DNA of 64,000 nt from Ashinkailepas kermadecensis (taxonomy: Eukaryota > Arthropoda > Thecostraca > Neolepadidae), in contig JAOTOM010005095.1 in NCBI GenBank assembly GCA_034440615.1, positions 846,001 to 910,000 on the forward strand. Direction: 5' to 3'. The notes under the pieces are model-generated. The model made no database searches. It was not told the origin of the DNA and worked only from the letters and a program-made list of their open reading frames with translations. Below are positions 12,530 to 22,989 of the stretch, piece by piece. The first letter of the stretch is position 1. Every line of letters starts with the position of its first letter. The position numbers and the translations under genes are program-made.

Positions 12530-14708
12530 TTATGTGATATACCAAGACGTCGTTTGCGTGTTTAGTAGCGGCCGTAGATTACGTATATGTAGAGATTCGA
12601 GGACCTTCAGATCAGCGTTGTCCCTGGCTGTTGCTAGAATTTCTACTTTGAAGTTTGTGTTAGTGTCACTGTGTTCCATGTTAGAATGTTTGTCGATCAT
12701 GTGTTCGCCTAAAGGAGTGTATGCTCTCCGAAGTCTGGCATCTCCCAAGTGCTCATTGTACCTATCCCTGATGCTACGTTTGGTTTCACCGACATAAAAT
12801 GTTACAAGACAGCGATGGCACGTTATTTTGTAAACTACGTTTTTCCGTGTACATCTACCTTTGAGCCCGTTGATACAGGTGTGGCACGTTCTCCTACCAG
12901 CAGGGCATGGCGGCATTTCCAGGGCTGAGCGGACCAGGTAAGATTTCAGCGTAGGTCCGCTAGTCCAGGCTACCCTAACATGGTTTAGATGAGACGAACG
13001 GATGGCTGCGTTTACCTGCCGACATAGTTGGTCATCGACAAAAGGAAGTCTCATGTAAACATAGTTGGGATTGCTACCCGCTCGATGCCGACGTTGCCCA
13101 CCTATCCTACTACTGTTGTGAGGGTGAACAGCACGAGCGGCGGAGTGTACCCGATGTGCTGGGTATCCGTTTTCCAGGAAAAGAGTCGTCATCTTCGCAA
13201 GGCTCCGCTCGCATGAAATAGTATCGGAGGAGACTCGTGCTGCTCTCCTCATTTGGGATTTTAGAACGGCCTTTCTAGTGGCCATCGGGTGGGCCGAATC
13301 ATAGTGCAAGATGATGGGGGTTGCCATTGGTTTAAAGTACAGCTCGGTGGTGTAGCTCCCATCAGACTGAACTACAAACAACGTATCAAGGAAAGGAATC
13401 GAACTGCTATGACCAGTGTGTTCTAAGGTAAACTTGATGCTGGAATGTTGTCGGTTAATTTCTGCAAAGAAGTCTAGCAGAGAGGCCAAGCCATGTGTCC
13501 AAACACCAAAAATATCGTCTATATACCTCATGTAGAGAGCTGGTTTCAAATCATACGAAGCTAAGAAGATCGACTCAAGGCGGTGCATAAAAGCAATCGC
13601 TAAAGGAGGTGCACATCGGTTACCCATAGCCACTCCTTTTGTTTGCTTGTACATGGAGCTACCGAAACGTATGAGGTTATTGCTGAAAATATGTGTTAGT
13701 AATTTCACACAGTCCTGTACCCCAATCCCGAAAACACAAATTTCATCCAGATTGTCCTCGATTAGACGAATCACAGCATCTATTCCCTCCTTTATCGGAA
13801 TGCTGCCATATCAATTTTTCACGTCCATGGTGAAAACAATACTGCCTTCCGGAAGTTTTGTAGGAAACGTTTCTTTCACCCTCTGCAGGTACGACTCCGA
13901 ATTTGTCAGATGGGCGGGAACCAACGCTAGTATCTGGACGAGAATCTTACTCAAGAACCAAGATAACTTGTCTAGGGGGTCACCACTCGCAGACACTATA
14001 GGGCGCAGTGGAACCTCCAGTTTGTGGTTTTGGGGGAGCCCGTATAATTCCGCTGTGCGGCTGGAATGAGGAAGGAGAGATAACACGGTGTCTTTATGTA
14101 ACTTCCCTGATAAAGTTTCCTTGATGATAGTACATGTTTCGATTTCGAGACGTTTGGTAGGGTTTGGTTGGGAAGGAATGCTCTGATAATCGTCCGTTAT
14201 TTTCCTGGCCTTTTCAAATGTAATCCGTTTTGTTTAGCACGACGAATCCTTTGCATTTATCTGACGGCTTTACTATTACATTATCGTTGTTTTTCATTTC
14301 CCGAAGTACTTCCCTCTGTTTCGCATAATTGTCCGACATTTTGTTCCATGCTTTGTTGTGATATTTATATGCTTTTAGCACTTTTGTTTTTAAATCTTTC
14401 AACTCAGATTCTATTTGAGTTGTGGCTCTCGGTGGTTGGTGTGCAGGAGTGTCGGGAAACATGGGGCGAAGCTTTAAATAACCTGTGCTAGAGGTGCTTT
14501 GTGATAAGCCTGCCTGCGGTACCTGAGGTACAGTTTGCTGTTTCGTCTCCCTCACATTCCTCCACCGCAAACCATAGATCGCCCTTTCTACGCCTGATTC
14601 CGCCTTTTCCAAGCAGCTACGATCCACTTTCTGAGCTAACGCAAAATTGGGGCCTTTGTCAAGCAATCCCAAGATATCTGAGTCTAGAGGTAACTTACTT
14701 AGATTAGA
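12530..14708 (-). pseudogene. Penelope-like RT/GIY-YIG ORF, left copy, broken
   Basis: Near-identical to the intact right copy but with two disabling changes. An extra T in the segment encoding NKTDYI (near 14,215) shifts the frame and creates an immediate stop. A TTA-to-TGA change after MDVKN (near 13,811) gives a nonsense codon. Otherwise the RT palm (RYIDDIFGVW), the CINGLKGRC Cys region and the GIY-YIG domain (VVYKITC, FYVGETKRSIRDRYNEHL) are all present. A few amino-acid differences from the right copy (for example CHRCLVTF versus CNRCLGTF, NRQHSS versus NQQHSS) show that the two arms have diverged a little, so they have not been recently homogenised. Confidence 0.92.
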
Positions 14709-14833
14709 CGTGCGAGCGCACCACAGGAGGACGAACTTCGCCTAGGCACACATTCATCGTACCAACCACCCACGCCACTCCCGGATACAAATAAATTACT
14801 CCACCACGCGGCTACTAGTGGAGAGAGCTCGGG

Positions 14834-14992
14834 GGGGGATGAGTGGTCTAGGGGTAAGATGCTCGTCTCACAATCCAAAGGTTGTGGTTCGAGTCTCACC
14901 TGTCGCTACTCTTCGCCCGCGACCAATCGGCGTGAGAGATTGGCGACGCCAGATCACTCAACGGTCGACGTGTCATAAAACCAATAATCAAC
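14834..14992 (+). mobile_element. SINE-A, full-length tRNA-headed copy
   Basis: About 159 bp. The head carries a pol III A box (TGGTCTAGGGG, 14,844) and B box (GGTTCGAGTCT, 14,886), with a D-arm resembling tRNA-Pro. The body is CCGCGACCAATCGGC onward, and the tail is TAAAACCAATAATCAAC. It is flanked by GGAGAGAGCTCGGG (14,820-14,833) and GGAGAGAACTCGGG (14,993-15,006), a 14-bp target duplication with one mismatch. It sits in the spacer between the two Penelope copies. The tRNA fold is poor beyond the two boxes, so it is a SINE and not a tRNA gene. Confidence 0.88.
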
Positions 14993-15082
14993 GGAGAGAA
15001 CTCGGGTAGTTGCATTACTTCTCGCACCCACGGTACGGTCACCAACGGCGATGGCACCGAACAATATCGTACAAATCGCACG

Positions 15083-17260
15083 TCTAATCTAAGTAAGTTA
15101 CCTCTAGACTCAGATATCTTGGGATTGCTTGACAAAGGCCCCAATTTTGCGTTAGCTCAGAAAGTGGATCGTAGCTGCTTGGAAAAGGCGGAATCAGGCG
15201 TAGAAAGGGCGATCTATGGTTTGCGGTGGAGGAATGTGAGGGAGACGAAACAGCAAACTGTACCTCAGGTATCGCAGGCAGGCTTATCACAAAGCACCTC
15301 TAGCACAGGTTATTTAAAGCTTCGCCCCATGTTTCCCGACACTCCTGCACACCAACCACCGAGAGCCACAACTCAAATAGAATCTGAGTTGAAAGATTTA
15401 AAAACAAAAGTGCTAAAAGCATATAAATATCACAACAAAGCATGGAACAAAATGTCGGACAATTATGCGAAACAGAGGGAAGTACTTCGGGAAATGAAAA
15501 ACAACGATAATGTAATAGTAAAGCCGTCAGATAAATGCAAAGGATTCGTCGTGCTAAACAAAACGGATTACATTGAAAAGGCCAGGAAAATAACGGACGA
15601 TTATCAGAGCATTCCTTCCCAACCAAACCCTACCAAACGTCTCGAAATCGAAACATGCACTATCATCAAGGAAACTTTATCAGGGAAGTTACATAAAGAC
15701 ACAGTGTTATCTCTCCTTCCTCATTCCAGCCGCACAGCGGAATTATACGGGCTCCCCCAAAACCACAAACTAGAGGTTCCACTGCGCCCTATAGTGTCTG
15801 CGAGTGGTGACCCACTAGACAAGTTATCTTGGTTCTTGAGTAAGATTCTCGTCCAGATACTAGCGTTGGTTCCCGCCCATCTGAAAAATTCGGAGTCGTA
15901 CCTGCAGAGGGTGAAAGAATCGTTTCCTACAAAACTTCCGGAAGGCAGTATTGTTTTCACCATGGACGTGAAAAATTTATATGGCAGCATTCCGATAAAG
16001 GAGGGAATAGATGCTGTGATTCTTCTAATCGAGGACAATCTGGATGATATTTGTCTTTTCGGGATTGGGGTACAGGACTGTGTGAAATTACTAACACATA
16101 TTTTCAGCAATAACCTCATACGTTTCGGTAGCTCCATGTACAAGCAAACAAAAGGAGTGGCTATGGGTAACCGATGTGCACCTCCTTTAGCGATTGCTTT
16201 TATGCACCGCCTTGAGTCGATCTTCTTAGCTTCGTATGATTTGAAACCAGCTCTCTACATGAGGTATATAGACGATATTTTTGGTGTTTGGACACATGGC
16301 TTGGCCTCTCTGCTAGACTTCTTTGCAGAAATTAACCAACAACATTCCAGCATCAAGTTTACCTTAGAACACACTGGTCATAGCAGTTCGATTCATTTCC
16401 TTGATACGTTGTTTGTAGTTCAGTCTGATGGGAGCTACACCACCGAGCTGTACTTTAAACCAATGGCAACCCCCATCATCTTGCACTATGATTCGGCCCA
16501 CCCGATGGCCACTAAAAAGGCCGTTCTAAAATCCCAAATGAGGAGAGCAGCACGAGTCTCCTCCGATACTATTTCATGCGAGCGGAGCCTTGCGAAGATG
16601 ACGACTCTTTTCCTGGAAAACGGATACCCAGCACATCGGGTACACTCCGCCGCTCGTGCTGTTCACCCTCACAACAGTAGTAGGATAGGTGGGCAACGTC
16701 GGCATCGAGCGGGTAGCAATCCCAACTATGTTTACATGAGACTTCCTTTTGTCGATGACCAACTATGTCGGCAGGTAAACGCAGCCATCCGTTCGTCTCA
16801 TCTAAACCATGTTAGGGTAGCCTGGACTAGCGGACCTACGCTGAAATCTTACCTGGTCCGCTCAGCCCTGGAAATGCCGCCATGCCCTGTTGGTAGGAGA
16901 ACGTGCCACATCTGTATCAACGGGCTCAAAGGTAGATGTACACGGAAAAACGTAGTTTACAAAATAACGTGCAATCGCTGTCTTGGAACATTTTATGTCG
17001 GTGAAACCAAACGTAGCATCAGGGATAGGTACAATGAACACTTGGGAGATGCCAGACTTCGAAGAGCATACACTCCTTTAGGCGAACACATGATCGACAA
17101 ACATTCTAACATGGAACACAGCGACACTAACACAAACTTCAAAGTAGAAATTCTAGCAACAGCCAGGGACAACGCTGATCTGAAGGTCCTCGAATCTCTA
17201 CATATACGTAATCTACGGCCGCAACTAAACACGCAAACGACGTCTTGGTATATCACATAA
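15083..17260 (+). CDS. Penelope-like reverse transcriptase with GIY-YIG endonuclease
   Basis: An uninterrupted frame of about 725 codons ending at TAA 17,258-17,260. The N-terminal part has the Penelope signature LSKLPLDSDILGLLDKGPNF. The RT fingers and palm include GLPQNHK, PLRPIVSASGDPLDK, FTMDVKNLYGSIPI (first catalytic Asp), GVAMGNRCAPPLA, and the catalytic RYIDDIFGVW (16,262-16,291). A Cys cluster (CPVGRRTCHIC) precedes the GIY-YIG nuclease with VVY (16,952), YVG (16,994), SIRDRYNEHL and LESLHI. The protein should nick DNA and reverse-transcribe element RNA. There is no ATG near the left edge; the first in-frame ATG is at 15,329. The element therefore looks 5'-truncated, or relies on an upstream start that is missing. 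Frame integrity suggests recent insertion, but autonomy is doubtful. Confidence 0.92.
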   Translation, partial: SNLSKLPLDSDILGLLDKGPNFALAQKVDRSCLEKAESGVERAIYGLRWRNVRETKQQTVPQVSQAGLSQSTSSTGYLKLRPMFPDTPAHQPPRATTQIESELKDLKTKVLKAYKYHNKAWNKMSDNYAKQREVLREMKNNDNVIVKPSDKCKGFVVLNKTDYIEKARKITDDYQSIPSQPNPTKRLEIETCTIIKETLSGKLHKDTVLSLLPHSSRTAELYGLPQNHKLEVPLRPIVSASGDPLDKLSWFLSKILVQILALVPAHLKNSESYLQRVKESFPTKLPEGSIVFTMDVKNLYGSIPIKEGIDAVILLIEDNLDDICLFGIGVQDCVKLLTHIFSNNLIRFGSSMYKQTKGVAMGNRCAPPLAIAFMHRLESIFLASYDLKPALYMRYIDDIFGVWTHGLASLLDFFAEINQQHSSIKFTLEHTGHSSSIHFLDTLFVVQSDGSYTTELYFKPMATPIILHYDSAHPMATKKAVLKSQMRRAARVSSDTISCERSLAKMTTLFLENGYPAHRVHSAARAVHPHNSSRIGGQRRHRAGSNPNYVYMRLPFVDDQLCRQVNAAIRSSHLNHVRVAWTSGPTLKSYLVRSALEMPPCPVGRRTCHICINGLKGRCTRKNVVYKITCNRCLGTFYVGETKRSIRDRYNEHLGDARLRRAYTPLGEHMIDKHSNMEHSDTNTNFKVEILATARDNADLKVLESLHIRNLRPQLNTQTTSWYIT

Positions 17261-17515
17261 AATTACATAAACATAAATTATATATAGTATGCATTATGCG
17301 TTATATTGGATATATGTCTATATGTGCGTGAGTGTATGCATCGATATGTATATGGACCATCGGCTCGGGCTTCCTCAAAGGATTCCTTCTTGACATAGTT
17401 TGTTTCTGGTTTGGAGTTTCTGTGAGTGTCTGCACCACTGAGGAGGTTTTTCTGCATTTCACGTGTCTTTTTGCACGCTTTTTTCCCGCGTGATTATTTC
17501 AATTGTTTAAACTTG

Positions 17516-17569
17516 AGCTTTTTTCATCACTCCTGACGATGGCCTCTGGCCGAAACGTTGAGCAATAAA
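17516..17569 (+). ncRNA. Hammerhead-like ribozyme motif, right Penelope copy
   Basis: CTGACGA at 17,533-17,539, T, stem II GGCC-TCT-GGCC, GAAAC at 17,552-17,556, then GTT and GAG closing stem I with CTC at 17,530-17,532. The loop differs from the left copy (TCT versus CCT) while both stem strands are kept. It lies about 270 bp past the stop codon, in the 3' UTR, where Penelope hammerheads would be expected. ACGT as helix III is self-complementary, so activity as a dimer is possible. Confidence 0.62.
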
Positions 17570-17712
17570 GTACAACCCTTATCGTTACTTTTGATGTAAA
17601 CTCAGCACCTCCTGGTATATTGAAGGTCGTATATATATTTTATGTACACACAATGTATAAAACCCAGGAGCATCTAAGAGCCATTCTTCGTTATATTAAA
17701 CAACAAACAGAG

Positions 17713-18366
17713 ACATCAAACACGAATCTAAGGGATATCGAACACGAAGCTAAGAACTAAATTACAGCTTTCGAATTAAGAAAAAGATCCTTGGTAATAA
17801 TTGGTGTTCTACCGACTTGGTTATCAAATTATGGCAACTTTAAGAAAGCGTGACATCAAATTGTGAAACACAAATACATATTAATTGCATTTATATGCGC
17901 GAAATTCCTGCAATCTTCTTGGGGTATTTATTGCATGTGAAACGAATTTTTGTGCGTTGCTTTCCTCCAGCTTCAACTTTATATCAGTTTAACTTTACTT
18001 TATGCATGACCAGAGTTCCAGGTCATGATTAAGGTCAAATCACTGATTCTGTTCTTGCTCAATACGTCATTGATGTAAGTATAAATCCTGTGCCACTTCA
18101 GGTGCCACGATCCTGATCCTGAACTTGCTGCCGCGATGTCGCAGAGGTGCCTGTCGCTCCTATCGCTCCCTTCACAAGCCTGTGTGGTGCCGACCAGGCC
18201 AAAACATTCACCGCTTCAGATGGTAAGTGATCCGTATCAAGTTATAAATACCGACCGCATTACAGTGCCTTGCGTTCCTTTAGCGTCGTCAAGCCTGACA
18301 GCACCTGGGAATTAATCTACCTTCCAAAGTTCATTGAGACTCTGTAGCGTGTAGTGTGACGAGCTG
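17713..18366. other. Spacer with a possible short exon
   Basis: Mostly AT-rich and unassigned. An ATG near 18,135 opens a frame that runs to ATG|GTAAGT near 18,222, a strong 5' splice consensus, and TATAAATA follows at 18,243. No homology supports a gene. Confidence 0.35.
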
Positions 18367-18850
18367 CCTCCAAACTGTGAGACTGCGCTGTGCGGCCGAG
18401 TGCCGAGTCGTCAGAGCTGGGCAGGGCCCCCAGACTGTGAGACTGCGCTGTGCGGCCGAGTGCCGAGTCGTCAGAGCTGGGCAGGGCCCCCAGACTGTGA
18501 GACTGCGCTGTGCGGCCGAGCGCCGAGTCGTCAGAGCTGGGCAGGGCCCCCAGACTGTGAGACTGCGCTGTGCGGCCGAGTGCCGAGTCGTCAGAGCTGG
18601 GCAGGGCCCCCAGACTGTGAGACTGCGCTGTGCGGCCGAGCGCCGAGTCGTCAGAGCTGGGCAGGGCCCCCAGACTGTGAGACTGCGCTGTGCGGCCGAG
18701 TGCCGAGTCGTCAGAGCTGGGCAGGGCCCCCAGACTGTGAGACTGCGCTGTGCGGCCGAGTGCCGAGTCGTCAGAGCTGGGCAGGGCCCCCAGACTGTGA
18801 GACTGCGCTGTGCGGCCGAGTGCCGAGTCGTCAGAGCTGGGCAGGGTCTG
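18367..18850. repeat. 60-bp tandem repeat, 8 nearly identical copies
   Basis: Units begin CAGACTGTGAGACTGCGCTG and recur at exactly 60 bp. The only variation is one C/T site (GAGTGCCGAG or GAGCGCCGAG) and slight change in the outermost units. As 60 is divisible by three, the array gives perfect 20-residue repeats in the plus frames. No start context, homology or terminal domain supports translation. The extreme homogeneity implies recent expansion or an ongoing copy-number process. Confidence 0.93.
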
Positions 18851-20364
18851 CCTCGCCGCGGCGAGCTGAGCCTCGTCGCTGTTTCTGCATCTGCCCGACT
18901 GCTGACACGATTATCAACACGTAGACGTTTCGGCAGAGTCTGCCTTGCATTGCCAGCAGAGCTTAGTGATGCATTTCCTCTTGCCGTCGCATCGACGGTC
19001 GTAAATGAGTCCTAGGGCTATGCAAGGATTGTGACGTCTGTAACGTCAGTAGCACAGCTTGAGCTTGACAATATTTGACAACATTACTTACTACTTTACT
19101 TGTCTATTGAAAGACAATACCTTAACCAGAAACTGGAGAAGCGAGGAGAAACTGGAGAAACTACAACACTGAAAAAAATGAATTGATTTTCTGCACCATG
19201 GAAATGGCGGCTTAACACACGGAAACCTATTTGAGTGTGAGCACATTTATTTCAGCAAGGATACCTATCATGTTACGTTATGTTTCTAATTGTGGGCTAA
19301 GAGCTCGGTGAATAGCACAACGAAGTTTATATTGAAGAAAATATGGGTAATATTGTGTGATTAGCATCTATGTATACTGTGAACGCTTTATAGGTATAAT
19401 GGTTATCTTTATGGGCACAAAGCTTTATCTCTCTTGCTTGGCTTTCAGTGTTTTGACTTTTACACGATCTGCTTTTGCATTCATTTGGCAGATATCTTGT
19501 CCCCATGGTCCCCATGTGAAACAGGCAGGCAATAACAAATAGGCTCAATTTTCGTGTATGATAAATAGTAAAGCAAAACTAACACTCCGGGAACTAGCAA
19601 CATCCGTTAACTTGACAAATGGAAAAAAGTACCCCGATAACCAACAAGACAGCTCCCAGCTGTAAAAGATACAAAAAAGGTGTTAACAAAATGGGCAAAA
19701 TGTGGGCGACATATCAGGAGTCTCTTTTTCTGGAGGAGGTACCTATATCTTCCTCGGCTTTTAACCTTCAATCATTTTCATAAAGTGACACCCATCTCAT
19801 CGTTGGCACTTGGTAGGTGTTCAAGTTTTTCCTTTACCTATTTGTTCGTTTTTCTGGGTGTTCAAGACCAAATCATGAGATTCCTGCAGTCAATGCTTTC
19901 TTCCGTTTTTTAGGCAGCTTCCGGAGGCACTTCAATGCCGCGGGAAGTTGTTTGTATAAACGGATATAATAATACACCCAAGATAAAAATGACTGATTCA
20001 AGGCGGCTACGATTCAAACCGACATAGCTCGCGAACCAATGGACCGATCATCACGAAACCGACACCAATGTGTAGCTACGACAATAAGCCTTTCGCTCAA
20101 TGAAGCCAACCGGCTTGAGTAATTCACCTTTTCTGTTTAATTGTATTATTCAAAAAGTTCAAAAGACGCGGCACAATAACTGCCGTAGACGCTTGTTAGC
20201 AAATTATTATCAGATTTAGGGTACTGGTGCTTTATAGGACTTCACATTTACAGTTCGTAGTAAAAACTATATAGTTCCTGTAACTCCAAAGATACTGTTA
20301 TTACCAGTGTCGCTGTTCCTGGGCGCGTCTTGGAATATTCCTTTCATTCATTTAAAACTAAATT
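18851..20364. other. Unassigned AT-rich sequence
   Basis: No gene, RNA or repeat was recognised here. Short open frames near 19,330-19,550 and 19,680-19,913 lack recognisable features. Confidence 0.5.
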
Positions 20365-20600
20365 TAGCTAGAATCGTTGCTGGGGAGGCTTGACAGAATC
20401 ACACTCGGTGCTAAGCGCATGCTTGTTGCTTTGACCCTGAACCCAGCAAAACCTACAAAGCATGGTAGCCCCGTGATGCGGGGCCATCGCGGGCAGCCCG
20501 TAATGAACCCGTGAAAGGGCTGGATGTGGGCAGCCCGCACTGGTCCCATTTGGGCAGCCAACGCAGATTTTGCGCCGAAAGTCACATGGAAAGTGCGGTG
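20365..20600 (-). repeat. Weak dispersed repeat shared with 45,335-45,650
   Basis: On the minus strand, CACGGGGCTACCATGCTTTG resembles CACGGGGCCACCATGCTTTC at 45,363. Both segments are rich in GGCTGCCC and GGGCCATCGC phrases. Similarity is patchy and the boundaries are uncertain. Confidence 0.4.
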
Positions 20601-20739
20601 GCCCATTTATACTCCGACTATGCACACACAAAGCACAAAGTATTTAACTACTATCGGGGGCATGATGTCTTCATGTGAAAACCGCGCCGATACCATGATA
20701 TTTTTTTACTATGGGCCCCCTCCCCTAATAGCATAGCTA

Positions 20740-21483
20740 TGTCCGCCAGTGGCCGCCGGAGTCAATTTGTCCTCACTATTTTTGGAGGCCCAGCATAATT
20801 TTCATGGGCCACCGATTACTTTTTGGGTCTCAGCATGACTTTTTCAGGGGCCCGGCCATATATTTTGGGCACCCAGCATGATTTTCATGAGCTCCGATGC
20901 GACTTTTTGCGCCACAGCGTGATTTTCAAAGCCACGGCCTGATCTTTTGGAACTGTCAGCGTGATTTTCGTGGCCTCAGCTTGACTTTTTTTCGGCCCCA
21001 ACGTGAGTTTCAGGGGGCCCGACGCGACTTTTGGGGACATAAGCGTGATTTTCAGGGGCCCGTGGGACTTTTCGGCCCCCTGAAAGATTTCCAGGAGCCC
21101 GGCCATATGCTCTGGGGTTCCAGCGTGATTTGCATGCATCCCGACGCCACTTTTGGGGCCCGTGTCATTTTCAGGGAGTCGGACCGACCTTTTGAGGGCC
21201 AGCGTGATTTTTCGGGCTCCGGTGCGACTTTTTCGACTCCAAGCGTAATTTTCATGGACTTTGGCCAGACGTTTTAGGACCCAGCATGATTTTTAGGGGT
21301 TACCGCGTGACTTTTGAGGCCCCAGCGTGGTTTTGAGGGGCCCGGCGAGATGTTCTGGGGCTCCTAGCGTGATTATTTTTATGGCCCCGGCACCAATTTT
21401 CCAAACCCCGATGCGATTCTTGGAAGCCCCACAACCTCTCAGGGGGGCAATTGTACCCTTTGCCCCTTCGATACTCCACTGAC
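20740..21483 (-). repeat. Degenerate GGGGCCCC-type array with conserved head, copy 1
   Basis: Read on minus, it starts with TCAGTGGAGTATCGAAGGGG (about 21,480) and continues through TGAGAGGTTGTGGGGC and CCAAGAATCGC. It then runs into degenerate monomers of roughly 21-23 bp with the theme GGGCCC plus AAAATCGCAC or AAAATCACGC. The same head and theme recur at 31,832 on plus. The many small open frames here are by-products of the repetition. Confidence 0.75.
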
Positions 21484-21822
21484 GTGAGGAAATGTGAGGA
21501 AAATGTGTTCAGCCATTGCGCATGACTGGACACATTTTGCTGGACACATGATCCGCCACTGCCGATACTCATTGATTTCGGCCATTCAGGACCTTTAGCG
21601 ACCTGGAGGGGAGCAGCAGGTTCAGCGAACCCTGTGTTCAGGGGGATCCGTCCGGCCGTTTTCCGATGTCTACCATGGGATGACGTCACATCATGCAAGT
21701 GACGTCCACATGGATAAATAAATACGTGCACTGATAAATAAATAGGAAAAGAAATAAAACGACCATATGGTAGATCAAGAAGACAAACATAACGAAAAAA
21801 ATGCATGTCAATATATATTTAT

Positions 21823-21883
<61 letters not shown>

Positions 21884-22989
21884 TATATGCGTGTATGTAT
21901 ATACTCAATGGTATATAAAAAAGAAACAATGAATAAGAACGTGGTACATGATATTAACAAAGTATACGCTAACCTAAGCAGTTGATTGCCAGGCAGTGTG
22001 GCTGCAGTTGTCTCAGTTGTTAGGTACTGACGACCAGGGTGGGAATTAAAGTACTTCCTAAGAAATGTAATCTGTCAAATTTTTGTTTGCACTCCGGGTT
22101 CGTACTGGATAGGATGAGCTTCATATATATTCCGACACAAACATGTAGAAGGAATATAAATATCACTAGAAACCAGGGGCGTCGATTTGTGTCGTATTGT
22201 GAGGGCCATGGCCTCACCAATGTCCATCTTGCCCCACCCAATGTTAATTTGGGCACCCAATAACGTATGCTTCTTGTATGCTGATGAGAAGAAAGCTAGA
22301 TAAAAATTTGAAGCACATCAAGCCACTTAGAAAACATAGGTGATGCCAAGCAAAACATTTTTTTTTAAAACTGAAAAGACAGATTTGGGTTGGATAGTGG
22401 ATTGAATCTCCAACTTTTGCTGCATAAAATGAGAACGTGTGCAAAAGCAAAACAGTCAGATTTGCTTCCACTTTTCAACCATAGCTTTGCGTAATGAAAT
22501 GCTGTGATTCGCTCACGATGATATATTTAAAATCCAATTGGCTGAAAAATATACAAAGTCACTAATCAACACCTGCATTGTAATGCTGATACTTCCGAAC
22601 GCAGGCATATGGAGCATGAACTGAAATCACTCAATTGTCTGAATTTCCAGTCGATGTCAAACGTGCATGCAATCTGGTCGAGTCAACAAGAATCACATTG
22701 TTTACATTGATTGAGATTGTGGACATACAAACTATAATTACCTTCAGCAGCCCACCCATCCCACCAGTAGCTTTACATTTACCTAGGTACACGCATGTCC
22801 AGAATGCATATATTAAATGTTGATATGGCGCACCCCAGTCCTAACGGTGAATTGTTCCTTAGTGATTACGGAGTGAATACGTCGTAATCAGTATGTAGAC
22901 TTACTGATTACGAGTGCATGTAACGTCTTTACAGTGTCATGCTGTATAGGAACTTTGACTCGTCCCAGGTCAAGTTACAATAGGAAGTA
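21484..22989. other. Spacer with AT microsatellite
   Basis: Includes an (AT)n tract at about 21,826-21,880. The remainder has no recognisable coding or repeat content. Confidence 0.5.
21826..21880. repeat. (AT)n microsatellite
   Basis: About 27 uninterrupted TA dinucleotides, continuing into GCATATATGCGTGTATG. Confidence 0.95.

Larger units (their letters stand above)
12135..17701. mobile_element. Composite Penelope-like insertion, two head-to-head copies
   Basis: Two Penelope-like copies face away from each other: the left reads on minus (12,135-14,714) and the right on plus (15,077-17,701). Their 5' ends are separated by 362 bp of unrelated DNA that contains a SINE. Both 3' ends point outward. 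The whole block is bracketed by the 11-bp direct repeat AACAAACAGAG (12,124-12,134 and 17,702-17,712). The arms are almost identical where aligned. The right end carries about 50 bp more of 3' sequence (AACCCAGGAGCATCTAAGAG onward) than the left. Confidence 0.88.

Noticed and set aside
14844..14900. Functional tRNA gene
   Set aside because: A and B boxes are present, but the anticodon and acceptor stems do not pair, and the sequence continues into a SINE body with target duplications.
15119..15121. TTG as start codon of the Penelope ORF
   Set aside because: The frame stays open upstream and family homology (LSKLPLDSDILG) extends left of it; TTG is not expected as a start in this nuclear context.
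18120..18250. Short exon ending at ATG|GTAAGT with a nearby TATAAATA
   Set aside because: Good splice consensus, but the TATA lies downstream of the exon, and no partner exon or homology was found.
18367..18850. CRISPR-like array
   Set aside because: Units are contiguous without variable spacers, and the organism is eukaryotic.
18356..19015. Frame of 219 codons with perfect 20-residue repeats
   Set aside because: The 60-bp array keeps any frame open; no homology and no promoter.
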